Source of the DNA: Nitrospinota bacterium
GTDB taxonomy: Bacteria; UBA8248
NCBI GenBank assembly: GCA_029937135.1
Contig: JAPYQX010000044.1
Location: 1-13,879, forward strand
Direction of reading: 5' to 3'
DNA: 13,879 nucleotides
Within the stretch, counting starts at the first letter, position 1, and the number at the start of each line of letters is the position of its first letter. The notes beneath the pieces were generated by a model. The model had not been told where the DNA came from and ran no database searches. It was given only the letters and a program-made list of their open reading frames with translations. The position numbers and the translations under genes were made by a program. Below are positions 11,635 to 13,879 of this stretch, one piece after another.

Positions 11635-12738
11635 ATGGACAAAACGGAGCAAGGCTCGAGAGCAGGGCCTCTGGATTTTAAAGTAACAAAAGGGAGTCCA
11701 CCGAAAAACTATCATCTCGGCGGCCGGACCATGATGGTGGCCATCTCCGCGATGCTCGGCGCTTTTTTGGGACTTTCTCTTTATTCGACAATGAATGGCC
11801 TGCTGGGGGGAGCCTTGGCCGGCACCCTGGCCGCCCTGTGGGCGTTCGCATTCGTCACCAGGCTTATCCTGATGAGCCTGGGCGCCATCATCGGCGGCCT
11901 TGCCGGGCTGATACTGGGGATTGCCGCCGCCTTCACCGTCATGGCGATGATCGGGGATAGCGTGCCGCCCTCCTCCCGGTCCCTCGCCGGTCTATTTATC
12001 GGCCTGATTTGCGCTTATGTGGCCAACGCTATCGGATCCGCGCACGGAAGGCGGTTCCACTTTCGTCGGGGATTGGGCTCCGTGGCTCAGGGCTCCGAGA
12101 TTGAGAGCGCTGGCAAGCCGATTGAAAAAATTCTCGATACAAGCGTCATTATCGATGGCCGAATCGCTGATATTTTCGAGTCCGGATTCCTGGACGGGCC
12201 GCTGATCCTCCCTCAGTTCGTCCTCCACGAACTCCAGATGATTGCCGACTCCTCGGATTCGCTCAAGCGGAACCGGGGCCGGCGCGGCCTGGACATTCTC
12301 AAGAAAATTCAGCAAAACCCGGCGCTCGACATCCGGATCGTGGAGACCGACTTCCCCAAGGTGCGCGAGGTGGACGCGAAACTCGTGCTTCTCGCCAAGG
12401 AAACCGGCGGTAAGGTCATGACCAACGACTTTAACCTGAACAAGGTGGCCGAGCTTCAGGGGGTTTCGGTTCTGAATATCAACGAGCTCGCGAACGCGGT
12501 GAAACCCGTTGTCCTGCCGGGCGAGGTGATGCATGTTCTCGTTCTCAAGGAGGGCAAGGAGCTTGGCCAGGGCGTCGGGTATCTCGACGACGGGACGATG
12601 GTGGTCGTCGATCAAGCCCGAGAGCATATTGGGGATAAAGTTTCCGTTTCGGTGACCAGCGTGCTTCAGACCACAGCGGGCCGGATGATCTTCACCAAGC
12701 TCAAGGACGGTCCCGACTCGGACAGGAACGGCGCCTGA
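11635..12738 (+). CDS. Membrane-anchored PIN-TRAM domain protein (YacL-like)
   Basis: A 367-residue protein with about four transmembrane helices in the first 135 residues (from MMVAISAMLGAFLGLSLY to LAGLFIGLICAYVANAIG). A PIN nuclease-like domain follows from about 165 (KILDTSVIIDGRIADI, LPQFVLHELQ, TNDFNLNKVAEL) with acidic residues Asp168, Glu199 and Asp265, and a TRAM RNA-binding domain covers about 294-356. This is the architecture of the YacL family, often found beside ispD/ispF as here. The role is thought to be RNA cleavage or binding at the membrane but is not well defined. The start chosen is ATG 11635 because AGGAGGTGG lies seven bases upstream; the in-frame ATG at 11605 has no RBS and adds a proline/glycine-rich leader. 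It ends at TGA 12736-12738. Confidence 0.92.
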   Translation: MDKTEQGSRAGPLDFKVTKGSPPKNYHLGGRTMMVAISAMLGAFLGLSLYSTMNGLLGGALAGTLAALWAFAFVTRLILMSLGAIIGGLAGLILGIAAAFTVMAMIGDSVPPSSRSLAGLFIGLICAYVANAIGSAHGRRFHFRRGLGSVAQGSEIESAGKPIEKILDTSVIIDGRIADIFESGFLDGPLILPQFVLHELQMIADSSDSLKRNRGRRGLDILKKIQQNPALDIRIVETDFPKVREVDAKLVLLAKETGGKVMTNDFNLNKVAELQGVSVLNINELANAVKPVVLPGEVMHVLVLKEGKELGQGVGYLDDGTMVVVDQAREHIGDKVSVSVTSVLQTTAGRMIFTKLKDGPDSDRNGA

Positions 12739-12780
12739 GACGCGCGCCTCGGGCGGCATCACACAGCGGAAAATTCCGAA

Positions 12781-13584
12781 ATGACATCGATTCCCCCGGC
12801 CGAAAAAGTGGGGGCCGTCGTTCCGGCGGCCGGGGGAGGGGAGCGTCTGCCCGGCCCGGTGGCAAAACAGTTCCGGGACCTTGGCGGTGCCCCGCTCCTA
12901 CACCGCACCCTATGGCGCCTCGCCGAGGAAGGCCGTGTGGGCTGCATCGCCCTGGTGCTTCCGGCCTCGGAGGTGGCGTCCTTCGAGCCTCCCGCCGGGC
13001 TGCCTGTCCCGGTTCTGCCGGTGGCCGGCGGCTCCGAGCGCCAGTACTCGGTCGTGAACGGGCTCTCCGCCCTTCCGCCCGAGGTAGAGTGGGTGATCGT
13101 TCACGACGGCGCGCGCCCCCTCCTGCCGCCCGGTCTCGTTGAAGCATGCCTCGCCGGCGCCCTGGAAACCGGCGCCGCCATCGCCGCCCTGCCCGTGTCG
13201 GATACCGTCAAGCGGGCGGGCATGGGAGATTTCATCGAGGCCACCGTGCCGCGCGGTGATCTCTGGCTGGCCCAGACTCCTCAGGTCTCCCGGCGAGATC
13301 TGCTCGAGCGCTCGTTCGCCCTGGCCGCCGCCGATGGGTTCGAGGGTACGGACGAGGCCGCTCTTCTCGAGGCTATGGGAATTCGCGTGAGGCTGATCCC
13401 GGGTTCCAAATTCAATATCAAGATCACAACGCCCGAGGACTTGGAAATGGCTGAAGCCTATCTGACCCATCCAGAGGCCGCCGCGCCGCTGATTACAGGC
13501 GACGGCACCCAAACCTCCCAAACCGCCCAGGCCCAAACCGCCCGGGCTGGCGCGCCACCGGTTATCATCAGAGAAGACCGATGA
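12781..13584 (+). CDS. ispD: 2-C-methyl-D-erythritol 4-phosphate cytidylyltransferase
   Basis: A 267-residue enzyme of the MEP isoprenoid pathway, joining CTP and MEP to give CDP-ME. Motifs: VVPAAGGGERLPGPVAKQF (residues 13-31, with Arg22 and Lys29 for CTP), GGSERQYSVVNGL (83-95), VIVHDGARPLL (105-115), LPVSDTVKR (137-145), QTPQ (165-168) and GSKFNIKITTPEDL (208-221). The core ends near residue 228. It carries an unusual tail of about 39 residues (HPEAAAPLITGDGTQTSQ and on) rich in Ala, Thr and Gln. The start ATG 12781 has only a weak GCGGAA-like RBS. It overlaps ispF by ATGA (13581-13584), indicating translational coupling. Confidence 0.95.
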   Translation: MTSIPPAEKVGAVVPAAGGGERLPGPVAKQFRDLGGAPLLHRTLWRLAEEGRVGCIALVLPASEVASFEPPAGLPVPVLPVAGGSERQYSVVNGLSALPPEVEWVIVHDGARPLLPPGLVEACLAGALETGAAIAALPVSDTVKRAGMGDFIEATVPRGDLWLAQTPQVSRRDLLERSFALAAADGFEGTDEAALLEAMGIRVRLIPGSKFNIKITTPEDLEMAEAYLTHPEAAAPLITGDGTQTSQTAQAQTARAGAPPVIIREDR

Positions 13585-13879
13585 ACCGGGTCGGGGTGGG
13601 CTTTGACGTTCACCGCCTCGAAGCGGGGAGGCGGCTCATCCTCGGGGGGGTGGAGATTCCCTTCGAAAAAGGGCTCGCCGGGCACTCCGACGCCGATGTC
13701 CTGGCCCACGCGATCTGCGACGCGATTCTGGGCGCCGCCGGGCTGGGCGATATCGGGGTCCATTTTCCGGATACCGACGAGCGTTATGCCGGCGCCGGCA
13801 GCATCGAACTTTTGAGGCAAGTGGTGGAGATGGCGGCGGAGCGCGGCCTCGCGCCCGGGACGCGGATCTGCATGGGTGA
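13581..13879 (+). CDS. ispF: 2-C-methyl-D-erythritol 2,4-cyclodiphosphate synthase, N-terminal part (cut by window end)
   Basis: The frame opens at ATG 13581, overlapping the ispD stop, and runs off the window end after 99 codons. It begins MNRVGVGFDVHRLEAGRRLI, with the zinc-binding Asp9 and His11 of the GxDxH motif. HSDADVLAHAICDAILGAAG follows, then LGDIGVHFPDTDERYAGAGS, all diagnostic of IspF, which cyclises CDP-ME 2-phosphate to MEcPP. Full proteins have about 160 residues, so the last third is missing. The last residues visible, PGTRICMG, do not resemble the usual VNVDATVI strand at this place; this may be a divergence or an indel near 13858. Confidence 0.93.
   Translation, partial: MNRVGVGFDVHRLEAGRRLILGGVEIPFEKGLAGHSDADVLAHAICDAILGAAGLGDIGVHFPDTDERYAGAGSIELLRQVVEMAAERGLAPGTRICMG

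Overview
This window comes from a GC-rich bacterial genome with normal TGA stops in most genes. It is probably Gram-negative: it encodes an exported SurA/PpiC-type folding factor, a PmtA-like phospholipid N-methyltransferase and MEP-pathway isoprenoid genes. The lineage cannot be fixed from this sequence. A deltaproteobacterium-like or candidate-phylum environmental bacterium would fit, and the genome must use selenocysteine if the reading of the OsmC gene below is right.

Layout. 1-525 (+) is the C-terminal half of a chromate transporter cut by the window edge. 602-994 (+) is a VOC-fold protein. 1142-2270 (+) is a lower-GC locus holding an N-terminal membrane module and a C-terminal array of 40-residue TPRs. 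The two halves are in different frames and join into one protein if one T is removed from a T5 run. 2328-4405 (+) is a sodium:solute symporter gene broken by an in-frame TGA and a later one-base frameshift, ending in a purine-rich low-complexity tail. A strong bidirectional hairpin terminator at 4456-4498 separates it from three leftward genes: an OsmC-like protein (4515-4991), an EamA/DMT permease (5096-5986) and a PmtA-like methyltransferase (6111-6734).

After about 430 bases without a gene, everything reads rightward: a Ca2+/Na+ antiporter of the YrbG type, an uncharacterised 176-residue protein, a secreted parvulin isomerase, a 500-base regulatory region, dcd, moaC, a membrane PIN-TRAM protein, ispD, and ispF cut by the right edge. 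ispD and ispF overlap by ATGA and form the usual MEP-pathway pair.

The two most interesting signals are these. (1) The OsmC-like gene has an in-frame TGA exactly where the family has its peroxidatic cysteine. The frame stays open to a TAG stop, and a GC-rich stem-loop with a G in its apical loop lies at the distance expected of a bacterial SECIS, so this is very likely a selenoprotein. (2) Upstream of dcd there are two NrdR-box-like palindromes exactly 42 bp apart. One sits inside a good sigma70 promoter, and the other overlaps a perfect DnaA box (TTATCCACA) at the end of a helically phased run of TTTCC motifs. This suggests that dCTP deaminase is tied to the deoxyribonucleotide and replication control circuit, or that the region is an origin.
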